From Micropterus salmoides (lineage: Eukaryota; Chordata; Actinopteri; Centrarchiformes; Centrarchidae): DNA of 64,000 nucleotides. A program made the translations under genes and the position numbers. Position 1 is the stretch's first letter. Every line of letters begins with the position of its first letter. Below are positions 46,691-59,869 of this stretch, piece after piece. The DNA lies in assembly GCF_014851395.1 (NCBI RefSeq), contig NW_024041150.1, positions 53,835,897-53,899,896 of the forward strand, read 5' to 3'. The notes below the pieces were generated by a model. That model saw nothing but the letters and a program-made list of their open reading frames with translations, was not told where the DNA came from and ran no database searches.

Positions 46691-49600
46691 ATTCAAGACT
46701 CACAGGAAGTGAGCCAACCTGCAGATAGCATAGAGTTTATTTAGCTTATGATGAAAATTGAGGATGTTAAATTACCAATTTCCCTAATCAGATTGATTTA
46801 ATGATTTAGTAGTCGACTGATTTAAGTAAAAAGAAAGTTAAAATCTAACAGTATCAACTAGTGTTGCCTCTAACGACTGTATTACTTATGATAGATGTAT
46901 TGATTGATTGATGTATTGTAATGTGATCAGCTGTGCTTACTGATTGATTGATTCAGTTTATGATGATTTATTGCTAAGCTCACTTTAAAACTTAGTTTGG
47001 ACTAAGTAGAGAGGACGTTGCAGGTATGTGGGTGAGATGGGAGCTATTTCTGAATGTCAAAAGGAAGCCTACATGGGGCCCTCTGTGAAAAGGCAGGAAG
47101 ACGGACAGGCATGTATTAACCGCATGTATTAAAAGATACCTGATCACGCGTGGACAGAATGCGCGCCAGAAAATCCAATCACAGAGTACTTGACATGCTT
47201 TGTCTGAGTGAACAGTGTAGGACGTCCAATCACAAAAGGACATGTCTGCATGGACACTAGAGATCAACCAATCCCAGCAAGCGTTGAGCATCCGAAGTAT
47301 ACTGTCACATCCTGTCTGTTAATCTATGTAAGCTGTAGCTTTTGGTATTATAATACTCATTCCTCTGTCCTTTTTCTTTCACTGGGACCTTTTTAGCTTT
47401 TGTGTAAACTGAAATTTATAAAATTTCCTTTGGCCTGTTGCTCAAAGGTACATAGAGAAAGTCTCCTATGTTTCCTTGTTTCTTCCTCCTCCTGAGCTCG
47501 GTGAGTAATTCCACTCTGCTACACATTAGCACAGGGCCACACCTCACACTGATTAAAACTCCTAACTGGTTAAAAGGAGTTCAGCCTGTCCACTCCGATC
47601 AGGGAGGGTTACTGAGACACCTGGGGGAAGCGTTTGGTACAAATGTGGACCAGATCCTTGAACTATTCTGTTAGCAGGTCCAGGGTGCAGAAGAAAATTC
47701 TGGGGGGCCCCTTCCTCTCTTGGTCCCTGTCTCTCGGTCATCTTTTGACACTTGTCCTGATCGATCGAACACTTTTGAGGCAGCAGCGATCAGCTGATTT
47801 TACTCAGGGAGCCTCCGGCTGCAGCTGCAGCTGCTTCAGGTGTAGCTGGTTTGATCGGCTGGACGTGCAGCCTCTCTTTTCCTCTGTTTGCTTAGACTCT
47901 TTAGTGTTGTTTAGTGACCTGTTTAAAGACTCCTTAATCGTTTTATACTTGTGACTGTTTTGGAGGTTTGCGTCTCACCAATAAAGGAAAAAACACTCAC
48001 GGAGATCTTTTTTAGGTTTTTAGTTTAATGATAGAAAGTTAACACAATAATTCTCTGTTGTTTACTTTAAACATATGTTACAAACCATTATCTTAAATTT
48101 GTTTCCCACAACTTATTTGGTCACTAAACTATTTTACTCCCCTCTCATTCAAATATAAAAAACTCCCAAGCTGTAGTCTTTCCCGTACAATACTACCCAT
48201 TAGGATGACCTTATTAGGATGATGAGGATCTGATACAATTTCCCAATAATTTTATGTAACAGTTATTTGAAACAAGAAAAAAATAAAATAGATAACCTTG
48301 ATTGTCCAGAACAATAATAAAAGTAATAATAGGCTACCAATCAACTACTATGGCTTCAACAGGTGGCATTTTATGCAAGGGATCGAATGAAGTACTCTAT
48401 CGGTATCAGTATCACCTTAAGGGTACTGGTTTTGGTACTGGTATCATAAAACACCCAACTTTAGTGATGATACACGAAAACTGGACGAGAAGATTTTAAC
48501 ACTATTTTGAAGAAACATGAAATGCTGAAATAATGAGCGGGGGTCTACAGGTCCTCCCTCAGAAATTTGGAGCATTAAACACTTAATTTCCTGCATTCTG
48601 GTGACAAAAACAAATGTTTTTAAAAAGTGATGGGGATGAAATCAGCCATTTCAAAATGTTACCAGTGTAAATGACACATATGAGTAAAATAATCTGTGAT
48701 TTGGATGTCTGTTCAGAGAAATCTTCATGTGTATTTAAGCATCCATCGTGCCCAAGGTACAAGACATGATAAAATACCATAAACGTTGACATGACCCTAC
48801 ATTGAGAAAATGCTTACTGTACTGCAGACTGTAAAAAAGGCATGAGTCATGTTTCATTTGCAGAAACAAGGAGACAAACAAAATCAGCTTTCAAATAAAT
48901 GATAGCATTTACATGGTCATTTATATAATTTCTAGCATTTAATCTATATTATGTCCAACAGTGTAAGTTAGTTGTTTAAAGGCATTTAGGCCTAAAAGCA
49001 AAATAATTAAATCTTTAGAAAGTTTAATTTATGATTCTGATATTAATTTATGCTCTAACCTAAGTTCAGTCAGGACGCTCATCAATGTTTGAACGGTTTG
49101 TTGCAACTAGTGTCAGTGACCCCAAACCTTCCAGGAGTTAAAGTAGTTTTCAACAGGATTCAATAAGCGAGTCTTTGTTTTATGTCCTATTAAAGGGTCG
49201 ACTGTCTGTTCCTGTGAGCCTCGTGTTTCTGATGTTTATCTGGTCATTAGAGGGTAAAACCTGCAGAACTCTGCTGCTGTTACAGGGTACAAGGTAGTTT
49301 ATTTATCATTATACACAAGGTTGTATAATGAAAAGAAATAGTCCCTTCATGCTACACATGCAGAACTTAATAGATAATTAAATGTGTATAAAAACATATA
49401 AACTTATAATATAGAAGGCCAACTGAAGGCCTCACTGATGTAAAACATCATATATCATATCCACTCATCTTGGTACGGACTGATCAAGGACGTTCATGGG
49501 GCCAGGTTAGTTATGATCCGAGCTTTGTGGGGGTCTCTGATATAACTAATCATCATCAAGTGTGATTATTTTACACACTGCTAGCCGCCAGCACACAGTA

Positions 49601-51086
49601 GCAAGCAGATTATCATGTGTATTGTTCTTCTAATTGGAGGATGTATCATAAAGCCAATAATACAAAACAACCAAGCAGCAGTCAGACAGAGTCTAATACA
49701 GTAGGTCTCATCCTGCATTACAGTTAGGTGGCTGCCTGGTGGAGAAGTGCAGCCATCCTGTGGTCATGTGGTGCGCAGCATATTTGGAAAACATGTTCAT
49801 TTTAGCCTGTTTATCTCGTTAATGTAAATAATACTAAAGAAATACAAAATACATTATTTGTGATTCAAAATAATGTTTGTTGGTTAATGAATTAGTGACC
49901 CCCACAGGTGCATGATTTTACTGCTTCCATGGGAGCTTAGACCTGAGCACGTAACCCGAACCCTGGATTAGACGGGTCCCTGTTAAGATGTGGGCACAAC
50001 AGTCTCTGATTTCCGTTGCTTGTCCTACATGAGTCCCATTTTGTCCAGACAGGACCTTCAGGAACAGCTTTAAGTCCAAGCTGGGCCTACATGGCTGTCC
50101 TGGCCCTCTTTTCTTTCCTCTGGGTGATCACTGCACCCGCAGTGGTGCCTGGTCCGGCTGATCTGCCTGGTGATCGTCTAAGATCCGCTGCTCTTAAATC
50201 CAAAAGCCGGCTTCCTTTTCCAATAACTGTATTTCTGTCATAGGTAACACATGTTTCAGCAATAAAGCCGGAACAAAACAGAAACACAAAAATGTTGTGA
50301 GGTTTCTCACCAAAACACTTCGGTTCAGTTCAATCCAGAGAGACTTCATTGAAAAACAGAGGCTTAAAGAGTAATAACATGAAAAGGAACAGGAGAGTTT
50401 AAGAAATGTGAGAGGGATGTGTGACCTACCTGGTGGAGGAACTGTGACGGCAGAGGCCAGTGAATGTTGAGCAGCTCGAGTCAGAGTGGATGTGAGGGGC
50501 TGGTTGAACACAGAGACAGGCTGCAACAAGGAGGCCTGGGTGATGAAATTAGATGAGGGTGTTGTCAGAGTGACCTAAAGAAGCAGATGAGGCTGGGTGA
50601 GAAGGAGAATGAGAAGGATAAGAGGTCTTTCTCCTCTTAGGCTGAGGAGGACCTGATTTCTTGGTCCTTTTGCAGCCCTGAGCAGGCCCAGAGGGGGGAC
50701 CAGTTGGAGCAGAAATGTGTTGAACAGGAGGTGGTGAATACTGACAACTGCTTGATCCACCAGCTGGTGGAGAGAGAGAGGGAGAGGCCTGGAGCTGGAG
50801 TGATGCTGCAGTCTTTTATCTGGTCGGGGTCCTCCAGGAGAGAAAAGACAGTTTGAAAGTTTGACAGCAACAATATGATTGGCTCACAGAGGTTGTGGCA
50901 AATTCTGATTGGTTTAACTGAAAGAATGAACGCCTTTAATCAGTTGATTGAGATTTAACAGAAAAAAGGAAGCAGGGTATGTAAAAGAGAAAACATGAAA
51001 TACATCTTCCTGATAAAACTTCTGCTGAGCTTCAATTCTCCGGGAAAAAAATGCAAAGATAAAATGAGGAACCAGCAGATCTCAGA

Positions 51087-51275
51087 GCAGTAAAATATCA
51101 TCTTATCTGTGTTCTTCAGCAGCTGCTACAGTATCACCATATTGCACCATGGACATCAGGAGTCAGATTCTGGTGGGAGAGGAGTTTGACTCTTCACCTG
51201 TCTGTTCATGTGTGCTGTCAAACATCACCATGGATCCTGTCTGTTTTCTAATAAACACTATCTGAAGAAAACAAG
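51087..51275 (+). other. 3'-end cassette with poly(A) signal (copy 2)
   Basis: Plus-strand counterpart of 29583-29770, ending in CTAATAAACACTATCTGAAG, about 400 bp upstream of the copy A' signal exon. Confidence 0.55.
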
Positions 51276-51668
51276 TTGCATCATTGCAAACATTTATCTT
51301 AACTAACAATCTTCACACCTTCAGCTTCCTCTTTTTCTACAACTACACCATGTGACTGGACAAAGCGTGAACTTGAGTCCTAATATTGTTGTTTGTTTCA
51401 GCGTTAGATGCATCCAGAACATATTCCTCTTGTAATTAGTGACTTTGTTGTCTTTACTCGCTCATTTCAGTTTTACAGGATCTGCGTGAGACTACAGCGT
51501 CCTCTGACCTCTGACATCTTTACTGACGGCAGCATCTGATATTGCTATATAATAATTTGGAGTCTCTTCAGTCACTGACAGCGTCTCTCTACTAAAGCAC
51601 TAGTTTAGAAACTCAGACAGTTCTGAGCACGAGAACAAGAGACAGAAGAAGGAGAGACTCAGAGAATC

Positions 51669-52953
51669 ATGATGGTTGAGTTCAAATGGATTTCTTTATT
51701 TCTTACAGCGGTGCTTCAGTTTACAGGTAAGAATACATATATCACATATATAAATGGAAGGCACATTGTAAAAAATAACTTGATCAATATTATTAAAGAT
51801 TCTTTATTAGCTACATTGATTTAACTAAGAAAACCAAATCTGTTGTTTCTAATGTGGTGAGTTTAGTGAACTCTTGGAAACTAAGGATAAAGAAATAATC
51901 GTCACTAACTATGAACATAACAGACATTTTCTCATTTCACTTTATTTTTCATCATTTTCTCAACAGCAGCAGCTGAAAACTTCCCTCTCCTTCACTGTCA
52001 GAGTTGGAGATGAAGTCACTTTGCCTTGTGAAAATGTGATAGACGGTCAGCAAAAGTGAATACTACATGGCTCTTGTGGTTCAGGAACAGCACAGTAGGC
52101 TGGTTAACTTGGGCAGATTGAAAACGCCAAATCTAAATCAGACAGACTGAGTGTTACAGAGAACTGTTCTCTGGTTATAAAGAAGGTCACAGTCGAGGAT
52201 GTTGGTCGTTACACCTGCAGACAGTTCATATCAGGACAACAACAAGCTCCAGACTCTCAGGTTTATCTGTCTGTTATTACCAGTGAGTATTTCCATCATA
52301 ATGTTTTCAGCTCAAACTGTCTTGTTAGAACAATATACTGAAACATTACAATAATTATGATCACAGTGATGAAGTTAACTTTACTCTTGTTGTCTTTCTC
52401 TCACAATATCTCCATCTTCACCAGTGACTGAACGTAAGGACGCTGATGAGTGACATTGTGGTGCTCTGTGTTGAAAATGAACAGTCTGTAGACACACAGT
52501 GAAGTGGCTGTATGAGGGTAAAGATGTGGACAAAGATAACAAAGACATGAAGACATCACAGTCTGTCTGCTACGCCACTGTGTCTTTCCTGGATTCTCAT
52601 TTTAGTTACAAATCAAAGTCTAACTTGAAGTGTGAAGTGACAGATGGTTCCTCTGGAAAAGTGCAGCTGTTCACCTTCAGCCCTCAGTCCTCAGGTGAGA
52701 AAACAGGTGAGAATATGCTGAGCTGTTCAAGATGACTAAAACCACCAAAACATTTGTTTATTGATGACTTTTTAAGATGACATCATTCTTTCTCATTTAG
52801 TGACAGCAGATGGTAAACATGAGGGATTTTCTAACTCAACAGTTTCTTGGGTTGTGTTATTTCATTCATGCAGGTGACGCACAAAACAACAACAACAGAA
52901 AACACAAAATCAGTTACAGCCACAACCCAATGACCCTTCAACAGAACGACAAG
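51669..52953 (+). pseudogene. Ig-superfamily receptor copy A': extracellular exons, frame-broken
   Basis: Signal exon 51669-51726 encodes MMVEFKWISLFLTAVLQFTG, identical in protein to copy A. V exon 51967-52282: two bases are missing near its start (relative to A), so the frame is lost before SFTVRVGDEVTLPCENV; further deletions near 52053 give a stop. DVGRYTCRQF is still readable. Second Ig exon 52425-52706 starts MTERKDADE when joined in phase 1 but meets a stop near 52450 where TGATGAGTGACATT replaces a longer sequence, losing its first cysteine; WLYEGKDVDKDNKDMKTSQ and VQLFTFSPQSSGEKTG remain. Stalk exon 52874-52953 is shorter than in D. The natural tail for this gene would be 58802-59730, about 5.8 kb on. 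Confidence 0.75.
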
Positions 52954-54172
52954 GTAGTAACTCATCTTTCTCTGAGTCTCTCTGTTTCCTGTCAGCCTCT
53001 TTCCTCCCCATGCTAAATTTCATTATTTAACTTTTTCTCATTTTTATGGCAAAAATAAATGTAAAAAGCCTCTTAAATTAAGTTACTTTCACACGACCTT
53101 GTTTATTCCGGTTGAACCAAACCCTGGAGTGTTTAACCCCTTGGTGCGGTTTGTTTGGGTTGGTGAACGCTGGACTTGAACTTTGGTGTGTATCAAACAA
53201 ACAGCTCTCTGCTCCACCTCAATGAGGTGGTCTAGGATGCTGTCAAGTGAATTCTGGAACGATTTATTTCTGGTGTGAACGCCATTTGAATTAAACACTG
53301 AAGCTATCATTGTAGGCCTGTTTCTTTAAATTGTTTTTATTTATTTGTACTGTACTATTTAATGTTTTATTGTCATTTACAATATTTCATATTTATCAGA
53401 ACCTAGGTTTTTACCAAAATAGGTTTCACGGTTTGCCAATTTGCCCAGGTGTTTGGTTCATACAATTTACACTTTAGAAGAGGAAATAAAAAGAAAGACA
53501 AAGTACGCTACTGCAACAGTCAATAACTCGGGAGGCATGCCTGTCAAACGGAAGGCAGCTCAGGGAGGACAGAAGGGCAAAAGCTCGCTTGATCTTGATT
53601 TTCATCATGATAGAGAATAGAAAAACAGTCAAAATATGAACAACCTATCTAATATAATATATGCTTAATAAAGTCGCTTTGGATAAAAGTGTCTGCCAAA
53701 ACAGTAAATGTAAATGTAATGTAATGTAATTAGCATATAACTAAAATGATTCTCTGCGGGTCAACAAACACACGTGGGAGCCGCATGCTCTCTTGAAGGG
53801 ACTGCAAAACTGACCTGTATCACACAGGAAAAGACTATTTTAGAATAAGTCTAGAATGCATGTTTATTGGCAATGTTTTATATTATTAGGCCCATTGTCA
53901 TATGTTTAGGGCTATATCTATCACAATAATTGAAAGCCATTGGACTTCTTTAGGGCAACAGGCGGTTTGAAAAAATATATCTGCAACAGCATTTGTTTTA
54001 ATGATCATGTAGCCTACCCAAAAGTTACCACTCTATACAAGGTTGTTTATTAGTCATTATCCAGCACAAGGCTGCATAACAAATTAAATTTGTAGTTCTT
54101 TCATGCTACACACAAGTGTAGGCCTATATTCAAATATGGTAACATATAAAATAAAACAAGATATATACGTTA
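52954..54172. other. Intron-like DNA with a SINE tail
   Basis: If A' joins the tail at 58802, this is intron. It holds a partial SINE end at 53670-53732 (AGTCGCTTTGGATAAAAGTG followed by (TGTAA)n). The rest is not recognised. Confidence 0.45.
53670..53732 (+). mobile_element. SINE 3' tail fragment
   Basis: AAGTCGCTTTGGATAAAAGT-type tail followed by ATGTAA repeats, as in fish tRNA-SINEs; the tRNA-like head is missing. Confidence 0.65.
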
Positions 54173-55183
54173 GTGTCCACCAAAGCGCTTTTTTTAATTC
54201 ATTGCAATGGAAGCGCTGGTAAAAACGCCAGCAGCATGTCAAGGCGCTGAGCTTCGTGGAAAAGTAGAGTACAAAAATGTTCAACTTTGGGAAAGATGCT
54301 GCGCTCGTCACTGTCACTTTTTACCTAGCTGTCCAATCACAATAGAGGAGAGGCGAGACAAATACCACACCGTTACAACGGTTACTATCCTGGAACAGGG
54401 CGGATCTAACATCAGCTCTTGGACCAACGTACTCGCCGAGATGTTTCCTAGCCCAAAAACTCATGAACCCACATACGGCGAGTCCGTCCTCTGTCTCTAC
54501 CTGCTTCCGGCGTCTCTTCATACAGAGCAAGGGCCAGAGCAAGTCCTCTACTCTGTGTTGACATTTTTACATCCAGTAAAGTTGGGTAGAACTACTTGCA
54601 ACATGGATTTTATGTATCATTGCAACAATGCTGCGCCTCAAAAACGCACCCTGGCGCCAGGCCCGCTTTAAGGCCTTTTAAAGCGACACTCCGTCTGCGA
54701 AGTCACCTGACCCCGCGAGGTCGCTCTGCGCTTCTCTTGTGAACAGACACCAAGACAAGCGCTCCGCAAGTAAACGGAAGGCGGTCAATAGATAGTAACC
54801 ACGGCAACGGCTTCTGTGTGCCACTGTATACCTCCATAGCCTCGCTTAAAGTAAAACTATAAGTAACGTTAGTTGATATATAGCTATATTTTATTATTCA
54901 TATAGCTGATAAATCTAGTCATGCAAACGCCCTCCAGTTAATGTCCCAACTGTTTAGTGAACACCTATATTTCAGGGAAGTCACAGATGGCGAGGATCAG
55001 TGTCTCATCCATCTTCTTTTTGTGCTGCGCATTGCGTAGGCTACAAAAAGTTCAAGTCAATTCAACTTTGGCAGGGGCGGGCTTGTTCGTGAGACGAGCA
55101 CGGGGCTTCAGCCCCAGTAAGCCGCTGCATTAATGCGGGCAGCTAGGAGTTTTCAGCTGGTAATAAAACACTTTGGTGGACAC
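54173..55183. mobile_element. Non-autonomous DNA-transposon-like element, 1,011 bp
   Basis: Ends are inverted: GTGTCCACCAAAG at 54173-54185 and CTTTGGTGGACAC at 55171-55183, with weaker similarity continuing inward. The interior contains a 154-codon open frame (54207-54671) without a recognisable domain. No clear target-site duplication is seen, so the superfamily is undecided. It is GC-richer than its surroundings. A related piece lies inverted at 37020-37140. Confidence 0.6.
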
Positions 55184-58161
55184 AGGCCCTTAGGCTATTT
55201 ATATACATAGGCCTACACGTAAACACCCGAACATTCCACAGAGCATTTTTGAATTTGCATCTGGGGTAAACAGCAGAAACCAGATAATATGGTTTCATCT
55301 GCACAATAAACCGTCTGATATTTGGGATGGATGGAGTCCATCTTGACTGCGTTTGTGCACAAAGCATCATTGATGTAAAACAGTTCACTTCCTCATCTTG
55401 CCGGAGTCTTGCGCTCACAGCTCGGAATATGGACCACCTGCTGAGTGCTTGATCCGGGATGTTGATAGGGCAGGTCTCTGTAATGATATGAGCACAACAG
55501 TCTCCGTTGCTTGGTCAACATAAGTCCCATTTTGTCCAGACTAGATCTTTAGGAGCAGAATTATGTCTATATAGATTAGTCTTGCCATGTTGGCAAATGA
55601 AAATGGATGCAGAGTTTATGCATGTTTACTTTCTGCAAGTGGATCCCCCCTGTGCCCCTGTAACACAGACCTTGGACCCCTCTATGGCCCCCCTCAGAAC
55701 AAAGAGTCTACAATAATCATAGACGGTCAAGACCCATCGGCAACAGTTTGTAACGCACTAGGGAACCCTATCGTGTCATAGTTCAACGCAGTGGGGGAAG
55801 CCCTGTAGCGTCAGTTTGACCGTAAACGTAGGCATATGATATGTAACCGAGGCAAATAGTGAGGGGTTCAAATCCCCAAATATTCAATTACTAGTTGCCA
55901 TGGGTTTCCCACAATTAATAAAATTCAAAGACATGAGTTTTGACCAGAAGATTTATTTAAACAATTAATAAAAAAATAAGATGTAGATGCCAATACTGCC
56001 AGAGATGCTAAGGGATAAGAGCACAGTTACAAACACCTCAGCATCAACAGGGGCCAGACCTGGGGGGGGCACCCAGGTGCCTTGACACCACCACTCACAC
56101 TGGTGTGCAGCCACCTAGACACAGCAAGACACACACAAACATCACACAATAAAACTAAGTAAAGCATGCACACACAGCTGTCATACCCACCACCACATGC
56201 ATTGAAGGGGAAAGGGGTTCCCACAATCCACCACCCTGTCCATCTGGCAGAACACCAAAAGGGGGAAAAAATGGCTGAGGAAAATCTTACAGCCAAAAAC
56301 AGGGACAACCGCTACACCCTTAGCAGACCTTGGCAGTTGGCAACCACATTCACAGGGGCCCATCCACCTGTAATAAATCTCATAAAATAAGAATAGACAT
56401 AACAATTCAAACACAAATAGTTAATAATTTTATTTAAGTAGTTTTTTTAGTTTTGTTAGAGTTTTGTTGCCTAAACCAAACCAAAGTGCAACCTTTCACG
56501 ACTTTAATAACGTGCCGTTTCAAAATGGCGATGTTTCGAAATGCTAGTGTTTTATTTTGAAAGTCTAACCGGACTGTAGCATGACTACACTGTTTTAATA
56601 AATTTATGAGTATTAATACCCAATTATGAATTTTAATATTCAGAAAATATTAATCCATAAATCTCTCGTTTTGCGGGGCACCACCGCAGTTTTAATTAAC
56701 CCAGAGTCTCCGGACCTCTGGGTAGCATTTTAATAATTATACAATTATTCACCAGTGATCAGTTAGCTAATAATCGCTCAATTATCTTAAATCAATCAGT
56801 CATTCTTATATTGAAGGGGTAAATTCTCTTGGCAGGGACTTGGAGAGAGGCAATACACACAATTCCTTGATGACAGTGAAGTTTGTTAACTAACTAAGGT
56901 GACACATCAAAGAAATAAACAATGGCTAAATAATGAGAAGGGGTTCTATTGTGTGGAGCATTTGACTCATACGGGCAGCTAATGAACGCAATTAGATGAT
57001 AACTCGGTTAAATTTGTCCAGGAGTTTCAAGGATTAAATATACTGGACTGACTATGGGACATCCCTGATCACAGAGTGCAGGGTTTTGGTCTTACTGCTT
57101 GTGTTTCTCCCCGCCGGGTTGCTGGTAAAACGGCCTCACACTGGCAGAGTAAGTTTAGTTTAGCTTTCTGGATATAGGCTATTGGCTGTTACATATTCTT
57201 AGAGAATATAAGCAAGATACACGAATGGCATTAGATTATGGACAGGTAAATAAAGTGACATTTATACATTTCAGACGATAGCCTGTAATACTTCTTCTGT
57301 TCCACTTGGGGGAGCTTGGGTTACATGACGATATCTCTGATTAATCCTAAAACAATCTTCTCAGGAGCTGGGGAATTTAGTCATTTTAAACCTTAAATTC
57401 AAGCTGGAAAATTAATCGAGTATAGGATGACATTTCTTTATCATCATTTCTAAAGGAGGTGTCCGAAAGTGTTGGGAAAAAGCATTGGTTACACATAAAA
57501 TGAAGGAATGTCATTAACCTTGCTGAAAATTAAAACACACAAAAATTAACTTATTTAGATTCTTTAAACAACAACATGGTAACGTAACTACTCAATGGAG
57601 GCGAACGCCACTACTGACTTAGCAAGGATTATTGGTTAAACAGAACAACAGTTTATAATGAAACATTGTTTTAGCTCAAGAAGGTAGGAGTTATTAAGTC
57701 CCCCTTTCGCCTCCCTGGCTTATCACGTTTGCACATCAGTTAAAAGAAGACGAGAGTGGCGTTTTGTGGCGCAGCCATTCTAAGGGAAAAGGGATCAGAA
57801 CATCCGGTACTTTGATGTATTGAGGCACCCTAGAAGGAGAGGCATTGGACACTTCTTTTGCTGTCCTGCTAAGTGTCTATTGACACCATTACGGCATCCG
57901 TAAGCGATGCATGTCTGATTGAGTCTCTGCAGACTCTTACCAAACACCAGGCGATGTCTCTAGTTTTTGCATGTCAAAAGGCCAAGAAAACTTTCCTACC
58001 CCCTCCTTTTTCTCAGAGAGAGAGAGGGAAGGGATTTTTGAGTCTCCAAATTATTTGATATAAAATGCACAAATCCACACTGTTGGTACACAACAGGACG
58101 TTGCATATTTATTGTCGCTAACTTTACAAGACGTTACATATTTGTTGTTGCTAAGCGTTGG
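55184..58161. other. Unidentified, probably repeat-derived sequence
   Basis: About 55455-55560 is a diverged relative of 30880-30960 (block A) and of 50000-50060, with shared words around ACAAGTCTCC and CCATTTTGTCCAGAC. At 55872-55889 GAGGGGTTCAAATCCCC is a T-arm/B-box-like hairpin without the rest of a tRNA. The remainder shows no gene. It lies between A' and its likely tail, so it may be intron filled with insertions. Confidence 0.35.
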
Positions 58162-58801
58162 TGAAGGAATTAAATCTCTAATCCAAGTTACCTATTAATC
58201 TTTTATAACAATTTTCATGAACCCAGTTTTATCCATACCAAGACCTCCAATGTCTACAGTATGAAGGGTATTTGTGGGTGAAGTTGCTGCTTCAGAGTCT
58301 TTTATCGCAAATACTGTGTGGACATGATCCCCTCTCCCTTTGCTCCCCTTAATGTCACTGAAGGCAGTAAAATTACCACGGGGAAAGTTTTTACAAAAGT
58401 TGTCCCCTCTGAGGTTAATTAAAAGAAAATATTTAGCTGTGGTCTTTTTTTTGCTATTTTCGCACTGTTATTGTCCTGAAATAGAGTCAAGATGTGTTTG
58501 AATCCTAACAGTAACCATTTAACTGAATTCCTTGGGTCAGATTTGTGTGGAAAAAATTTACTCATTGGTCTCTGTATGTTGTTTGCTTCAAAAGTTACGC
58601 TGTTTTCTGTTTATTTCGGATACAGGTTGACAATAAGTATAATAAAGGGTTAAAAATAAACCCCATGGGACATTATTTCAGCCTGTTAAATGGCAGAATC
58701 TTAAAATAGACACTTCAAGAATTAATAAAAAACATCCTATGCGCATGGACCTATGTTACCATCTAAACTAAATCTGTTCTGTCAATTTTTTTTCTTTCCA
58801 G

Positions 58802-59730
58802 CTTTGTGGCTCATCATTGTGTTTGTGGGAGTTGCAGCTCTCTTAATAACTGTTGTTATTGTTGTTGGACTCATCATATGGAAGAAAACTAAAGGTGAGA
58901 GCAACCACAGATATTGTAAACAAGAAGTTTTGATGGACCTGGATTTTTATTGTTGAAGCTAAAGTCGACTCTCTTTTGTCTCTTCAGGAAAAAAACCCAG
59001 ATGGATGAAAACACTGTGAGTTTTACGGCTGAGTAATCAAATGTTTCTACAGTTATGACAGAGCTGAATCAGCTGCTCTCTGACAGAGTCATCCAAATCT
59101 AAACAGCCTTCACAGAGCCAGTGTTTGACCACATGGAAGTAGACTCTGTTTGTTTGTTGTTTTCAGGGACGGAGCTTAAACCCTGCAGTGAGTCCAGAAA
59201 GCAGTCAGGACACGGTGAGATCTCACACTACACCCAGGACAAAGTTACACTCACTGTTTTTAGATTTGTTGTTCAAAATGTAGCTCTATGAGACGCACAG
59301 TGACTCTTGAATCTAAGTTCTTTCTGCAAGAGAAGAAGTGGGGAGTCTGATGATGCAGCTGGACGACACCAGAACAGACCAGAACACAATCAAGTCCACA
59401 TGTTACTGAGCAGCCATTATGTTGTCTTCTCTGTGTAGGCTGATCCTGAAGATGGTGTTTCCTACGCCTCCATCAGCTACACCAGGAAGACCAACAGTAA
59501 AGGCCGGGTAAGCTGTCTGATTGGTTCTAGTGATGATGGCAGTGAATGAAAACACTTCTCTCATTTAATGTTGTGTAATTTCTGTGTTGTGCTGTTTGTC
59601 TCTTTTCCAGGTTCTGGGTAAAGATGGTGATGATGAAGATGATGCAGTGACCTACAGCAGCGTGAAAGCTTCCTCTTCTTCTGCTGGAGCCTCAGCTGAT
59701 CAGCTGATTAAAGCAAAAACTGACATATGA
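58802..59730 (+). pseudogene. Receptor copy C' (tail of A'?): transmembrane and cytoplasmic exons, ITIM frame broken
   Basis: Exons 58802-58894, 58988-59015, 59167-59214, 59439-59507, 59611-59730 mirror copy C. The transmembrane protein LWLIIVFVGVAALLITVVIV and the ITIM exons (VSYASI, VTYSSV) are kept. The second exon has seven A after GA's G where copy C has eight: 28 nt rather than 29. Read as is, the frame shifts to KKPRWMKTLDGA and stops in the third exon, so both ITIMs are lost. A single-base homopolymer error would restore agreement with copy C, so coding status hangs on one base. The 3' end lies only 139 bp before an orphan signal exon. Confidence 0.7.
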
Positions 59731-59869
59731 GAGGAAAAAGAAAGGACAGTCACAATGAGGAAGTGACAAATGACTATTAGAGGAAACAGATACAACTTTT
59801 TTCTTTAAGAAGCAACTCGTTTAGAGATTTACAAGTAGAAGAAGCAGAGAGGAAAGAGAGACAGAGAGC

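Larger units (their letters stand above)
44888..52190 (+). repeat. Block A, right copy (about 7.3 kb)
   Basis: Inverted match to 28665-36095. The copies differ by scattered substitutions, small indels, and a missing segment of about 70 bases near 50312 that on the left holds an RFX-type X-box. They are thus not base-for-base identical. Confidence 0.9.

Noticed and set aside
54207..54671. A 154-codon frame as a gene
   Set aside because: It lies inside a transposon-like element, has no recognisable domain and no splice or start support.
55872..55889. Possible tRNA T-arm at GGGGTTCAAATCCCC
   Set aside because: No matching acceptor stem, D-arm or anticodon arm upstream; at most a SINE remnant.
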